Below, piece by piece: positions 7,611 through 16,516 of a stretch of 64,000 bases of DNA. The notes below the pieces were generated by a model. The model was not told the origin of the DNA and made no database searches. It saw only the letters and a program-made list of their open reading frames with translations. The DNA is from Actinoallomurus purpureus (GTDB taxonomy: Bacteria > Actinomycetota > Actinomycetes > Streptosporangiales > Streptosporangiaceae). The translations under genes were made by a program, and so were the position numbers. Where the stretch lies: positions 186,001 through 250,000 of the forward strand of contig NZ_JAMXMY010000003.1 of assembly GCF_024055795.1 (NCBI RefSeq). Direction: 5' to 3'. Within the stretch, counting starts at the first letter, position 1, and every line of letters begins with the position of its first letter.

Positions 7611-10600
7611 CTATGTGGCGGAGGCCTGGTCCAGGGCCTTCAGGATGCGCTTCTCCGAGACGGGGTAGGCGGTGCCCAGCTGCTGGGCGAAGAGGCTGAC
7701 CCGCAGTTCCTCGATCATCCAGCGGACCTGCCGGATGTCCGCGTTGCCCGGCCTGGCGTCGCGCGCCCGGATGTAGGCGGCCTCGACCTGCTGGATCCGC
7801 TGCAGGCGCTGGCGGTCGCCGTGCGGGTCGTCGGGCAGCTTGTCGAGACGGCGTTCGACGGCCCGCAGGTAGCGCAGCAGGTCGGGCAGTCGCCGCCGGC
7901 CGGTGGCGGTGACGAAGCCGGGGAAGACCAGCCGGGACAGCTGGGCCCGTACGTCGGTCATCGCGGGGATCAGCGTGGGGCTGTTCGTGCTCTTCAGCCG
8001 TCTCTCGATCTCGTGCGCGGCGGCCAGGATGCGCTGGACGTGGGCGAGGACGTCGGCGGCGGTGTCGGCGAGGTCGGCGCGGACATGGTCGGTGAGCCGC
8101 CCGAAGCCCGCCTCGTCCCAGACCGGCCCGCCGCCCTCGGTGATCAGGTGGTCGGCGGCGCAGGCGACGCAGTCGTCGAGGAGGGCCCCGACGCCGCCGT
8201 GGGGGCCCCGGCTGAGAACCAGCTTGGCCTGGTTGCCCAGCCTGCCCTGGAGGTACTTCACCGGGGACGGGCTGTTCAGCAGGACCAGCCGCCGGGTGCC
8301 GCGCCACATGGCCCGCTGCTGCTCGGCCTCCGTGGCGTACGTGCGCACGGCCACGCTGTCGCCCTCGTCGGTGAGCGCGGGGTACGCCTTGACGCGGCCC
8401 TGCTCGTACGTGCGCGGCAGCGTGCCGATGTCCCAGGTGCGCAGGCCCTTCCGCTCGATGTCGTCGGCGGCCTTCGACAGCGTGGCCGACACCTTCGGCG
8501 CCAGCCGGCGTTTCAGCTCGGCGAGATTCTTCCCCTCCATCAGGGTCTGCCGGCGGTCCGTCACCCGATAGGTGATCTTCAGATGGTGGGGGACGCGGGA
8601 CAGGTCCCACGCCTCGCGCGAGACGGTCACGCCGGTCATGGCGCGCAGCTCGCGCTCCAGCGCGTCGAGCAGCGGCCCCGACCCCGGCGTCATCCGGGCG
8701 AGGACCTCACGGGCGACGTTCGGGGCGGGGACGAAGTTGACGCGGAGCTGCTTGGGCAGCGACCGGATCAGCTCGGTGACCAGGTCCTGTCGCAGACCCG
8801 GGATCTGCCAGTCGAAATCCTCGCCGCTGACCTGGTTCAGCACCGGGAGCGGGATGTGGACGGTCACGCCGTCGGCGTCGGTACCCGGTTCGAACTGGTA
8901 CGACAGGTGGAACCGGTGCCCGTCGGCCTTCCATGCGTCGGGGTAGTCGTCCTCGGTGACCTCGTCCGCGGTGTCGTTGACCAGCATCGAGGTGGAGAAG
9001 GTGAGCAGCTCCGGGTCCTCGCGGCCCGCCTTCTTCCACCAGCCGTCGAAGTGGCCGGCGGAGACGACCTCGGGCGGGATGCGCTCGTCGTAGAACGCGA
9101 ACAGGGTCTCGTCGTCCACGACGATGTCGCGGCGCCGCGCCCGGTGCTCCAGCTCCTCGACCTCCTCGAGCAGCCGGCGATTGTCGCGCAGGAACCGGTG
9201 GTGGGACTCCCAGTCGCCCTCGACCAGCGCGTGACGGATGAACAGCTCCCGGCACAGCTCCGGGTCGATCTTCGCGTAGTTCACCTTGCGCTGCGCCACG
9301 ATCGGCACGCCGTACAGCGTGACCTTCTCGTACGCCATCACGGCGCCCTGGTTCTTCTCCCAGTGCGGCTCGCTGTAGGTGCGCTTGACCAGGTGCTCGG
9401 CGAGCGGCTCCACCCACTCCGGCTCGATCTTCGCGGCGATGCGGGCCCACAGGCGGGACGTCTCGACCAGCTCCGCCGCCATCACCCAGCGCGGCGGCCG
9501 CTTGGCCAGCGCCGAGCCGGGGAAGATGGCGAACCGGGCGTTCCGGGCACCGAGGTATTCGCGCGGGCCGCGCCGGGCGTCGTCCTTGCGGTCGGTCTTC
9601 TTCTCGGTGTCCGTCAGGCCGATGTGCGACAGCAGCCCGGCCAGGAGCGAGACGTGCACGCGCTGCGGGTCCGCGGGCGTCGTGTTGAGCGTGACGCCGA
9701 GGTCCTTGCCGACCTGCCGCAGCTGGCCGTAGATGTCCTGCCACTCGCGGATGCGCAGGTAGTGGAGGTACTCCTGCTTGCACAGCCTGCGGAACTGGTT
9801 GCCGGACAGTTCCTTCTGGCGGTCCCGCAGGTAGTTCCACAGGTTGAGGTAGGCGAGGAAGTCCGACTCCTTGTCGGCGAAACGCGCGTGCTGCTGGTCG
9901 GCGGCCGCCCGCTTGTCCGCCGGGCGTTCGCGCGGGTCCTGGATCGACAGCGCGGCCGCGATCACCATGACCTCGTGCGCGCAGCCGTTCCGGTCGGCCT
10001 CCAGGACCATGCGGGCCAGGCGCGGGTCGACCGGGAGCTGCGCGAGCTTACGGCCCAGTTGCGTCAGCCGCTCCCCGTCGAGCGCCCCGAGCTCCTGCAG
10101 GAGGTTCACGCCGTCCTTGACGTTGCGGCGGTCCGGCGGGTCGATGAAGGGGAAGTCGAGGATGTCGCCCAGGCCGAGGTCGGTCATCTGCAGGATGACC
10201 GAGGCCAGGTTGGTGCGCAGGATCTCGGCGTCGGTGAACTCCGGGCGGGTGAGGAAGTCATCCTCGGTGTACAGCCGGATGCAGATGCCCTCGGACACGC
10301 GCCCGCAGCGGCCCTTGCGCTGGTTGGCCGACGCCTGCGAGACCGGCTCGATGGGCAGCCGCTGCACCTTCGTGCGATGGCTGTAGCGCGAGATACGGGC
10401 GGTACCCGGGTCGATGACGTACTTGATGCCCGGCACGGTCAGCGACGTCTCGGCGACGTTGGTGGCCAGGACGACGCGCCGGCCGCGGTGCGCCTGGAAG
10501 ACCCGGTGCTGCTCGGCCGTCGACAGCCGGGCGAACAGCGGCAGCACCTCGGTGTTCTTGAGTTTCCGCTTCTCCAGGGCGTCGGCGGTGTCGCGGATCT

Positions 10601-11477
10601 CCCGCTCGCCGGACAGGAAGACCAGGACGTCGCCCGGCGGCTCCAGGGCCAGCTCGTCCACGGCGTCGAGGATCGCCTGGACCTGGTCGTCGTCATCCTC
10701 GATCGGGCGGTAGCGCAGTTCCACCGGGTAGGTGCGGCCGGACACCTCGACGATCGGCGCGTCGTCGAAGTGCTTGGAGAAGCGCTCGGGGTCGATCGTC
10801 GCCGAGGTGATGATCACCTTGAGGTCGGGGCGCTTGGGCAGCAGGCGTTTGAGATAGCCCAGGATGAAGTCGATGTTCAGGCTGCGCTCGTGCGCCTCAT
10901 CGATGATCAGCGTGTCGTAGCGGCGCAGCATCCGGTCGCGGGAGATCTCCGCCAGGAGGATGCCGTCCGTCATGAGCTTCACCAGCGTGTCGTCGCCGGA
11001 GTGGTCGGCGAAGCGCACCTGGTAGCCGACGGCCTCGCCGAGCGTCGTGCCCAGCTCCTCGGCGATCCGGTCGGCGACCGTGCGCGCGGCCAGCCGGCGC
11101 GGCTGGGTGTGCCCGATCAGCCCCTTGACGCCCCGGCCGAGCTCCAGGCAGATCTTCGGCAGCTGGGTGGTCTTGCCGGACCCCGTCTCACCGGCGACGA
11201 TGACCACCTGGTGGTCCGCGACCGCCTTGAGGATCTCGTCCTTCTTCTGGCTGACCGGCAGGACGTCGGGATACGTGACCGCCGGGATCTGGGCGCGCCG
11301 CCGCGCGACGCGGCGCTCGGCGGCCTCGATCTCCGCGGTGACCTCCGCGAGGATCTTCTCCCGGGCCTCGGCGTCGCGCATCTTGCGGAGTCCGTCGAGA
11401 CGACGACGCAGCCGATGCCGGTCGCGCAGCATCAGCTCGGGCAGGCGGGTCTGCAGGTCGGTAATCGAAGATCCCAT
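7611..11477 (-). CDS. hrpA: ATP-dependent RNA helicase HrpA
   Basis: A 1288-residue DEAH-box helicase. Motif I 'GETGSGKTTQLPK' is near residue 95, the 'DEAHERS' box near 191, 'SATIDPERF' follows, and motif VI 'QRKGRCGRVSEG' is near 384. Helicase-associated, OB and HrpA-type C-terminal regions (DUF3418-like) follow, and total length matches the family (about 1300). HrpA acts on RNA and on stalled translation complexes in studied bacteria. The ATG at 11477 gives the usual start 'MGSSITDLQTRLPEL'; the frame is open 24 codons further upstream. A diverged echo of its last 15 codons lies just downstream of the stop. Confidence 0.93.
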   Translation of the reverse strand: MGSSITDLQTRLPELMLRDRHRLRRRLDGLRKMRDAEAREKILAEVTAEIEAAERRVARRRAQIPAVTYPDVLPVSQKKDEILKAVADHQVVIVAGETGSGKTTQLPKICLELGRGVKGLIGHTQPRRLAARTVADRIAEELGTTLGEAVGYQVRFADHSGDDTLVKLMTDGILLAEISRDRMLRRYDTLIIDEAHERSLNIDFILGYLKRLLPKRPDLKVIITSATIDPERFSKHFDDAPIVEVSGRTYPVELRYRPIEDDDDQVQAILDAVDELALEPPGDVLVFLSGEREIRDTADALEKRKLKNTEVLPLFARLSTAEQHRVFQAHRGRRVVLATNVAETSLTVPGIKYVIDPGTARISRYSHRTKVQRLPIEPVSQASANQRKGRCGRVSEGICIRLYTEDDFLTRPEFTDAEILRTNLASVILQMTDLGLGDILDFPFIDPPDRRNVKDGVNLLQELGALDGERLTQLGRKLAQLPVDPRLARMVLEADRNGCAHEVMVIAAALSIQDPRERPADKRAAADQQHARFADKESDFLAYLNLWNYLRDRQKELSGNQFRRLCKQEYLHYLRIREWQDIYGQLRQVGKDLGVTLNTTPADPQRVHVSLLAGLLSHIGLTDTEKKTDRKDDARRGPREYLGARNARFAIFPGSALAKRPPRWVMAAELVETSRLWARIAAKIEPEWVEPLAEHLVKRTYSEPHWEKNQGAVMAYEKVTLYGVPIVAQRKVNYAKIDPELCRELFIRHALVEGDWESHHRFLRDNRRLLEEVEELEHRARRRDIVVDDETLFAFYDERIPPEVVSAGHFDGWWKKAGREDPELLTFSTSMLVNDTADEVTEDDYPDAWKADGHRFHLSYQFEPGTDADGVTVHIPLPVLNQVSGEDFDWQIPGLRQDLVTELIRSLPKQLRVNFVPAPNVAREVLARMTPGSGPLLDALERELRAMTGVTVSREAWDLSRVPHHLKITYRVTDRRQTLMEGKNLAELKRRLAPKVSATLSKAADDIERKGLRTWDIGTLPRTYEQGRVKAYPALTDEGDSVAVRTYATEAEQQRAMWRGTRRLVLLNSPSPVKYLQGRLGNQAKLVLSRGPHGGVGALLDDCVACAADHLITEGGGPVWDEAGFGRLTDHVRADLADTAADVLAHVQRILAAAHEIERRLKSTNSPTLIPAMTDVRAQLSRLVFPGFVTATGRRRLPDLLRYLRAVERRLDKLPDDPHGDRQRLQRIQQVEAAYIRARDARPGNADIRQVRWMIEELRVSLFAQQLGTAYPVSEKRILKALDQASAT

Positions 11478-11662
11478 CGCAAACGGAAGGATAGGCAGGC
11501 GGCCGGATGGTCGGGCCTCCGGCGTCCACCGTGCCCGATCCGCGGACACGGCGCCACTAGATTTCCGCGGCCGTCAGGCCGGCGGGCGAGCGCGGTGATT
11601 CCAACACCGGCTCGTCATGATCTGTTCCGGGAGGGCGTACCACTGGGCGTACGGCGCGGGGC

Positions 11663-12373
11663 TCACGATTCCAGCCAGATGAGTGCGGCGAAGCGGCCGG
11701 TGCGTCCCTCACGCCGGTAGGAGTACAGCTCGGGGCTCTCGATCGTGCACCGCGCGTCGTGCCGTACGTCGGCCACGCCGGCGGCGGTGAGCTGGGCGGT
11801 GATGCCCGCCCTGATGTCCAGCGCGGGCGTCCCCTGACGGGTGGTCGACCACGCGGCGGGCAGCACGGCGGCCACCTCCTCGCGCAGCTCGGGGGACACC
11901 TCGTAGCACGCGCCGCACGCGTTCGGGCCGATCAGCGCCACCATCCGGGCGGGGTCGGCGCCGCGCGCCGTCATCGCCTCGACCAGCGCCGGAACGACGC
12001 CGGCGGCCGTGCCCGCGCGTCCCGCGTGGGCGCCTCCCACCAGTCGTGCCTCCGGGTCGGCCAGCAGTACCGGCGCGCAGTCGGCGACGAGCACGGCCAG
12101 CGCCAGGCCCGGCTCGTCCGTGTAGACGCCGTCGAGGCCCGGGGGATCGTCGCCGAACGGACCGGTGACGTACCGGACGTCGGCGCTGTGCACCTGACGC
12201 ATGTAGACGACCCGGTCGACGCCGAGCTCGGCGGCCGTCTTGGCGCGGTTCTCCCGGACCGCGGCGGGATCGTCCCCGACCGCGCCACCGAGATTGCGCG
12301 AGTCGTACGGCGCGGCGCTCGTCCCGCCAGACCGGTCGGCGACGACGGCACCCACCCCATCGGCCAGCTGCAT
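11663..12373 (-). CDS. pgeF: Laccase-domain (YfiH/DUF152) protein, PgeF-like
   Basis: A 236-residue protein of the multicopper-polyphenol-oxidase-like YfiH family. In E. coli, PgeF removes wrongly incorporated serine from peptidoglycan precursors. The family metal/catalytic residues are visible: His in 'MRQVHSADV', Cys in 'VADCAPVLLAD' and His in 'GGAHAGRAGT'. The frame is open far upstream into the epimerase gene. The ATG at 12373 is preferred because 'GAGGAGG' lies about 8 nt before it and the N-terminus matches family length. It is the second gene after the epimerase on the minus strand (52-nt spacer). In most actinomycetes the homologue sits beside ftsZ, which is not seen here. Confidence 0.85.
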   Translation of the reverse strand: MQLADGVGAVVADRSGGTSAAPYDSRNLGGAVGDDPAAVRENRAKTAAELGVDRVVYMRQVHSADVRYVTGPFGDDPPGLDGVYTDEPGLALAVLVADCAPVLLADPEARLVGGAHAGRAGTAAGVVPALVEAMTARGADPARMVALIGPNACGACYEVSPELREEVAAVLPAAWSTTRQGTPALDIRAGITAQLTAAGVADVRHDARCTIESPELYSYRREGRTGRFAALIWLES

Positions 12374-12425
12374 CAGGCGCTCCTCCTCACTGCCGGTCCC
12401 CGACGTTACCAACCGCTCACCCCGC

Positions 12426-13451
12426 TCAGCGGGCGCCATGGCTCCCGCCCTCCGTCCAGGCGGCGAGGATCCGGCGTTCCTTCTCGGGATCGATGCCCTG
12501 GCCGCCCTCCGCGGCCCGGCCGGCGGCGACGTTCTCGTCGCGGATCCAGGCCCATGTGTCCTGGACGGTGTCGGCGACCGGGCGGCAGCGCAGCCCGGCC
12601 CGTAGCGCCTGGTCCGAGGACGGCAGCCAGACGCCCGCCATCGTGGGGCCGCCGGGCGCCCACATCGGCAGCTCGGTCCATTCCGCCACGCCCCGCTCCA
12701 GGAGGAACGCGTCGTCCACCCATGTCGGGACGGCGGCCGAACCGGTGACGCGGACGCAGTCGTCCAGCAGCGCGCCGAAGGTGGTGTTGCCCGGGACCCC
12801 GCTGACCAGGAACCGTCCGGTCGCTCCGGCCGCGAGCCGGGCCAGGCCGAACTCGGCGATGTCGCGGGCGTCGACCAGCTGCATCGCACGGCCGGGGTCG
12901 CCGGGCGCGAGGACGGGTCCACCGGACGCGATCCGGTTCAGCCACCACGTCAGCCGCGGCACCTGCTCGCGCGGCCCGGTGATCAGGCCCGGGTTGAGGA
13001 TCAGGACTCGGCCGTCGAAGCCGGTCTCGACGGCGCGTTCGCACCCGGCCTTGAGGGTGTTGTACGGGACGTCGTCGTCCGGTCCCGCGTCCGGCGGGCA
13101 CGGGTGGAGCGCGGAACTCTCGTCGACCCGGCGCTCCGGCCAGTCGGCGTAGGCGTGGACGGACGAGACGAACAGGTAGGCGTCCGCGTGGCCCGACAGC
13201 GCCCGCGCCGATCGCCCGGCCACACGGGGCACGTACCCGCAGGTGTCGATGACCGCGTCCCAGCGGCGGCCCTCGACGAGGCGGCGCAGGTCGTCGTCGT
13301 TCTCCCGGTCGCCCCGGACCACCTCGGCGCCGGGCACGTCCGTACCGCTCCGCCCGCGGTTGAAGGTGGTGACCCGGTCACCTCGCCGGAGCGCCCGCGT
13401 CACGAACGCATGGCCGAGGAAGACGGATCCACCGATCACCAGAAGGCGCAT
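12426..13451 (-). CDS. NAD-dependent epimerase/dehydratase family protein
   Basis: A 341-residue extended SDR. It starts with the Rossmann motif 'LLVIGGSVFLG', has 'NRGRS' after the second strand (NADP-type preference is possible), a Ser-rich 'FVSSVHAYAD' strand, and a catalytic Tyr-x3-Lys in 'YNTLKAGCE'. 'LNPGLITGP' and 'VDARDIAEFGLA' are typical of sugar-nucleotide epimerase and mRNA-binding-like relatives. The substrate is not predictable. It heads a two-gene unit with pgeF and is divergent from the protocatechuate block. Confidence 0.82.
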   Translation of the reverse strand: MRLLVIGGSVFLGHAFVTRALRRGDRVTTFNRGRSGTDVPGAEVVRGDRENDDDLRRLVEGRRWDAVIDTCGYVPRVAGRSARALSGHADAYLFVSSVHAYADWPERRVDESSALHPCPPDAGPDDDVPYNTLKAGCERAVETGFDGRVLILNPGLITGPREQVPRLTWWLNRIASGGPVLAPGDPGRAMQLVDARDIAEFGLARLAAGATGRFLVSGVPGNTTFGALLDDCVRVTGSAAVPTWVDDAFLLERGVAEWTELPMWAPGGPTMAGVWLPSSDQALRAGLRCRPVADTVQDTWAWIRDENVAAGRAAEGGQGIDPEKERRILAAWTEGGSHGAR

Positions 13452-13519
13452 GACCCGATCATGGTGGGGTTCCCGGCACGTCAGGGCGATGTTCGCGTGC
13501 GGCGGAAGGCCGGCACCGT

Positions 13520-13553
13520 GTCCGGAGATCTCCGGACTTCCGCTGAGCGGAAG
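13520..13553. promoter_or_regulatory. Nested palindromes upstream of the pca block
   Basis: Two perfect inverted repeats abut in the 143-nt gap between the epimerase and the pca genes. One is GTCCGGAGATCTCCGGAC (13520-13537, 18 bp with no spacer). The other is CTTCCGC-TGA-GCGGAAG (13537-13553). Spacing and position suit an operator for the pca operon, possibly read by the IclR-type protein at 18463. That link is inferred. Confidence 0.55.
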
Positions 13554-13594
13554 GTCGGTGCCCCGGCGCCGGTGGGGATCGGCAGGGTAGGAGC

Positions 13595-13858
13595 ATGGAC
13601 AAGGTGCTTCCCACGGCGGCGGAGGCGGTGACGGACGTCGGTGACGGCGCGTCGATCGCGGTGAAGGACGGCAGCCCGAAGATCGTCGAGGAGTGTTCGC
13701 TGCCGCTGACCGGCGCGGCGTGCGTCCATCGCGTCATCACCGATCTGGGCGTCCTCGACGTCACCCCCGAGGGCCCGGTCCTGGTGGAGACGGCGCCCGG
13801 GGTGAGTGAGCGGGAGATCCGCGATCGCACGGGACCACCGATCGGAGCACCTCGATGA
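13595..13858 (+). pseudogene. Collapsed pcaI::pcaJ remnant (3-oxoadipate CoA-transferase)
   Basis: An 87-codon open frame joins two ends of a two-gene enzyme. Residues 1-23 (MDKVLPTAAEAVTDVGDGAS...) match the start of subunit A (PcaI). Residues from about 28 onward ('KIVEECSLPLTGAACVHRVITDLGVLDV' to 'RDRTGPPIG') match the C-terminus of subunit B (PcaJ). Functional subunits are each over 200 residues, so roughly 400 codons including both CoA-binding folds and the catalytic Glu are missing. The fusion is in frame and its stop overlaps the pcaH start (ATGA), so the operon's translational coupling survived. It cannot activate 3-oxoadipate. Confidence 0.85.
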
Positions 13859-14526
13859 CCGACCCGAACCCGCCCTACCTCTACCCGCCGTACCAGAGCA
13901 CGCCGCTGCGGGCGCCGTCCCGGCCGCTCGTGATGCCGGAGTACGGTCCGGACGCGATCGAGCTGTCCGGTCCCGTCTTCGGGCAGGCGGAGCTGGGGCT
14001 GCTCGACAACGACCTGACCAAGCAGCACGCCGGTGAGCCGCTGGGCGAGCGGATCATCGTGACGGGCAGGGTCCTCGGCTCCGGCGGGCGCCCGGTGCCG
14101 GGTGCGCTGGTCGAGATCTGGCAGACCAATGCCGCCGGGCGGTACGTCCACCTACGCGACCAGCACCCGGCGCCACTCGACCCGAACTTCACCGGAGCGG
14201 GCCGCTGCCTCACCGACGCCGAGGGCCGGTACCGGTTCGTCACGATCAAGCCGGGCGCCTACCCGTGGCGGAACCACCACAACGCCTGGCGGCCCGCGCA
14301 CATCCACTTCTCGGTGTTCGGGACGGCGTTCACCCAGCGGCTGATCACCCAGATGTACTTCCCCGGCGACCCGCTGTTCGCCCACGACCCGATCTTCCAG
14401 TCGATCCCGGACGAGAAGGCCAGGGAGCGTCTCGTCTCGCGGTTCGACCTGGCCACGACCGTGCCGGAATGGGCCCTCGGCTACGAGTGGGACATCGTCC
14501 TCGGCGCGACCCCCATGGAGGCCTGA
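13855..14526 (+). CDS. pcaH: Protocatechuate 3,4-dioxygenase beta subunit
   Basis: The iron-bearing beta subunit, 223 residues, which cleaves protocatechuate to 3-carboxy-cis,cis-muconate. The intradiol signature 'LVEIWQTNAAGRYVHLRDQHPAPLDPNFTGAGRC' is present. The iron ligands are recognisable as Tyr in 'GRYVH', Tyr in 'GAYPWRN' and the two His of 'PAHIHFS'. Length matches the family. The ATG overlaps the stop of the pcaI::pcaJ remnant. pcaG follows, giving the usual beta-alpha order. Confidence 0.95.
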   Translation: MTDPNPPYLYPPYQSTPLRAPSRPLVMPEYGPDAIELSGPVFGQAELGLLDNDLTKQHAGEPLGERIIVTGRVLGSGGRPVPGALVEIWQTNAAGRYVHLRDQHPAPLDPNFTGAGRCLTDAEGRYRFVTIKPGAYPWRNHHNAWRPAHIHFSVFGTAFTQRLITQMYFPGDPLFAHDPIFQSIPDEKARERLVSRFDLATTVPEWALGYEWDIVLGATPMEA

Positions 14527-14588
14527 TGACTCTCACCGGCATCCGACCACGAGCACTCTTCCAGTGCCGTACCAAGGAGGGTGCAGTA

Positions 14589-15125
14589 GTGACCACACCG
14601 TCCCAGACCGTCGGCCCCTTCTTCGGTTACGCCCTGCCGTACGCCGACGGGCCGTACGTCGTCCCGGAATGGCATCCGGACGCGATCCGGCTCCGGGGCC
14701 GGGTTCTCGACGGGGCCGGCGAGCCGCTGCCGGACGCGCTCGTGGAGATCTGGCAGGCCGACGCGGACGGCGATGTCTCCAGGGGCGGGGGCGAGCTACG
14801 ACGTGCCGGCAACGACTTCTCCGGCTTCGGGCGCTGCGGGACCGACGCGGGCGGGAACTACTGGTTCTCGACCGTGAAGCCCGGCGGCCCGGCCCCGCAC
14901 ATCGCCGTGCTGATCTTCGCTCGCGGCCTGCTCAAGCCGGTCGCGACCCGCGTCTACTTCCCCGGCGAGCCGGGCAACGCCACGGATCCGGTGCTGTTCG
15001 CGGTGCCCGCCGAGCGGCGTGACACGCTGGTCGCCGTACGGGAGGGCGAGCGGTCCTACCGCTTCGACGTGCACCTGCGAGGAGAGCGGGAGACGGTCTT
15101 CTTCGAGCGGTGCTTCGCGGACTGA
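14589..15125 (+). CDS. pcaG: Protocatechuate 3,4-dioxygenase alpha subunit
   Basis: The non-iron alpha subunit, 178 residues, that assembles with PcaH. It starts 'MTTPSQTVGPFFGYALPY', typical for PcaG, and has the intradiol-fold segment 'LVEIWQADADGD'. I chose the GTG at 14589 because AAGGAGG lies 8 nt upstream. An ATG at 14526, overlapping the pcaH stop, is in frame and would add 21 residues. The last codons (FERCFAD) recur 62 nt downstream in a tandem duplicate. Confidence 0.94.
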   Translation: MTTPSQTVGPFFGYALPYADGPYVVPEWHPDAIRLRGRVLDGAGEPLPDALVEIWQADADGDVSRGGGELRRAGNDFSGFGRCGTDAGGNYWFSTVKPGGPAPHIAVLIFARGLLKPVATRVYFPGEPGNATDPVLFAVPAERRDTLVAVREGERSYRFDVHLRGERETVFFERCFAD

Positions 15126-15224
15126 TCCGACGGGCGTCTCTGAGTGGACGAGGACGGTGTGCCTTCGAGCGGTGCTTCGCCGACTGATCCGACGGCCGCC
15201 CGTGAGCGAACGAGGACGGTGTGT
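15101..15224 (+). repeat. 62-bp tandem duplicate of the pcaG end plus pcaG-pcaB spacer
   Basis: Unit 1 (15101-15162) and unit 2 (15163-15224) start CTTCGAGCGGTGCTTCGC and end GAGGACGGTGTG. Both encode FERCFAD and a TGA in the same phase; GCG/GCC for Ala differs synonymously. Identity is roughly 85%. Both parents share TTYGAG at the join, near the pcaB start (TCTTTGAG) and the pcaG end (TTCTTCGAG), suggesting a microhomology deletion after tandem duplication. Confidence 0.85.
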
Positions 15225-16516
15225 CTTTGAGTGATATGTCGCCGGCCGACCTGCTGTCACCGGTCGCCGCCGGCACCGCGGCCGAGGCGGCGACGTCCGC
15301 CGAGGCGTGGGTGCGCGCCCTGGTCGACGCGGAGGCGGCGCTGGCCCGTGCCCAGGCCCGTCTCGGGCTGATCCCCGATGAGGTCGCGCGCGCCGTCGCC
15401 GACGTCCGCCTCGACCCCGCCGAACTGGCCGTTCGGGCGCGTGGTGCGGGCAACCCGGTCGTACCGCTGGTCGCCGCGCTGCGCGAGGTGGCGGGCGACC
15501 AGGTCCACTTGGGCGCGACCAGCCAGGACATCATGGACACGGCCGCCATGCTCGTGGCGGCACGCGTCCGCGGGACGCTTCTCGCGGACCTTGACCGTAC
15601 GGCGGGCGCCCTCGCCGACCTGGCCCGGCGACACCGGGACACGCCGATGGCCGGGCGTACCCTCGGGCAGCAGGCCGTGCCCACGACGTTCGGACTGCGG
15701 GCCGCCGGCTGGCTGACCGCGGTGGCGCGGACACGGGACCGGCTCGCGGGCGTACCGCTGCCCGCCCAGCTCGGCGGGGCCGCCGGGACCCTCGCGGCGC
15801 TCGGGACGACCGAACTCCTGCCGCTGTTCGCCGAGGAGACCGGGCTCGCCGAGCCGGTGCTGCCCTGGCACACGCTGCGCGCGCCTGTCGCCGAACTCGG
15901 CGCGGCGCTCGCTCTTGTCGCCGGGGCCCTCGGCAAGATCGCCACCGACGTCGTGCTGCTCGCCCAGACCGAGATCGGCGAGGTGGCCGAACCGGCCGCG
16001 GCCGGACGGGGCGGCTCGTCGGCGATGCCGCACAAGCGCAACCCGGTGCTCGCCACGATGATCCGTTCGGCCGCGCTGCGCGTCCCCGCGTACGCCCAGA
16101 TCCTCTTCGCCTCGCAGGCCGCGGGGCTCGACCGGCCGGCGGGGGAGTGGCACGCGGAATGGCAGCCGTTCAACGACTGCCTGCGCCTCGTCGGCGGCGC
16201 GGCCGAGACCGCCGCCGAGCTGACCGCCGGCCTCGAGGTGTTCCCCGACCGCATGCGCGCGAACCTCCGTGAGGAACTGCTCGCCGAGTACGTCGCCGGC
16301 CGGCTCGCCGAACGCGAAGGCCGGGCGGCCGCCGAGGAGACGGTCGCGCGGGCGGTGCGCGAGGGCCGCCCGCTGGGCGACCTGCTTCCGGAGGAGGACC
16401 GTACGGCCGACGGCCCGGCAACCGCGTTCGGCGTCGACCTGGCCGACGCGACCGGCCGAGCGCCGGAGCTGGTGGACCGCGCCCTCGCCGCCTACGCCGG
16501 GAAGGAGCCGGAGTGA
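15221..16516 (+). CDS. pcaB: 3-carboxy-cis,cis-muconate cycloisomerase
   Basis: A 431-residue member of the fumarase/aspartase superfamily that lactonises 3-carboxymuconate to 4-carboxymuconolactone. The superfamily signature 'GGSSAMPHKRNPV' is near residue 263, and 'GATSQDIMDTA' near residue 95 matches the second conserved region. The start is GTG at 15221 (MSLSDMSPADLLSP) or ATG at 15236. The stop overlaps a GTG of a 25-codon mini-ORF that leads to pcaD. Confidence 0.93.
   Translation: MSLSDMSPADLLSPVAAGTAAEAATSAEAWVRALVDAEAALARAQARLGLIPDEVARAVADVRLDPAELAVRARGAGNPVVPLVAALREVAGDQVHLGATSQDIMDTAAMLVAARVRGTLLADLDRTAGALADLARRHRDTPMAGRTLGQQAVPTTFGLRAAGWLTAVARTRDRLAGVPLPAQLGGAAGTLAALGTTELLPLFAEETGLAEPVLPWHTLRAPVAELGAALALVAGALGKIATDVVLLAQTEIGEVAEPAAAGRGGSSAMPHKRNPVLATMIRSAALRVPAYAQILFASQAAGLDRPAGEWHAEWQPFNDCLRLVGGAAETAAELTAGLEVFPDRMRANLREELLAEYVAGRLAEREGRAAAEETVARAVREGRPLGDLLPEEDRTADGPATAFGVDLADATGRAPELVDRALAAYAGKEPE

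Noticed and set aside
7821-11720. Very long open frame opposite hrpA
   Set aside because: High-GC antisense shadow. Its residues are Arg/Asp/Gln/Gly/Val-rich with no domain, while hrpA on the other strand has all helicase motifs.
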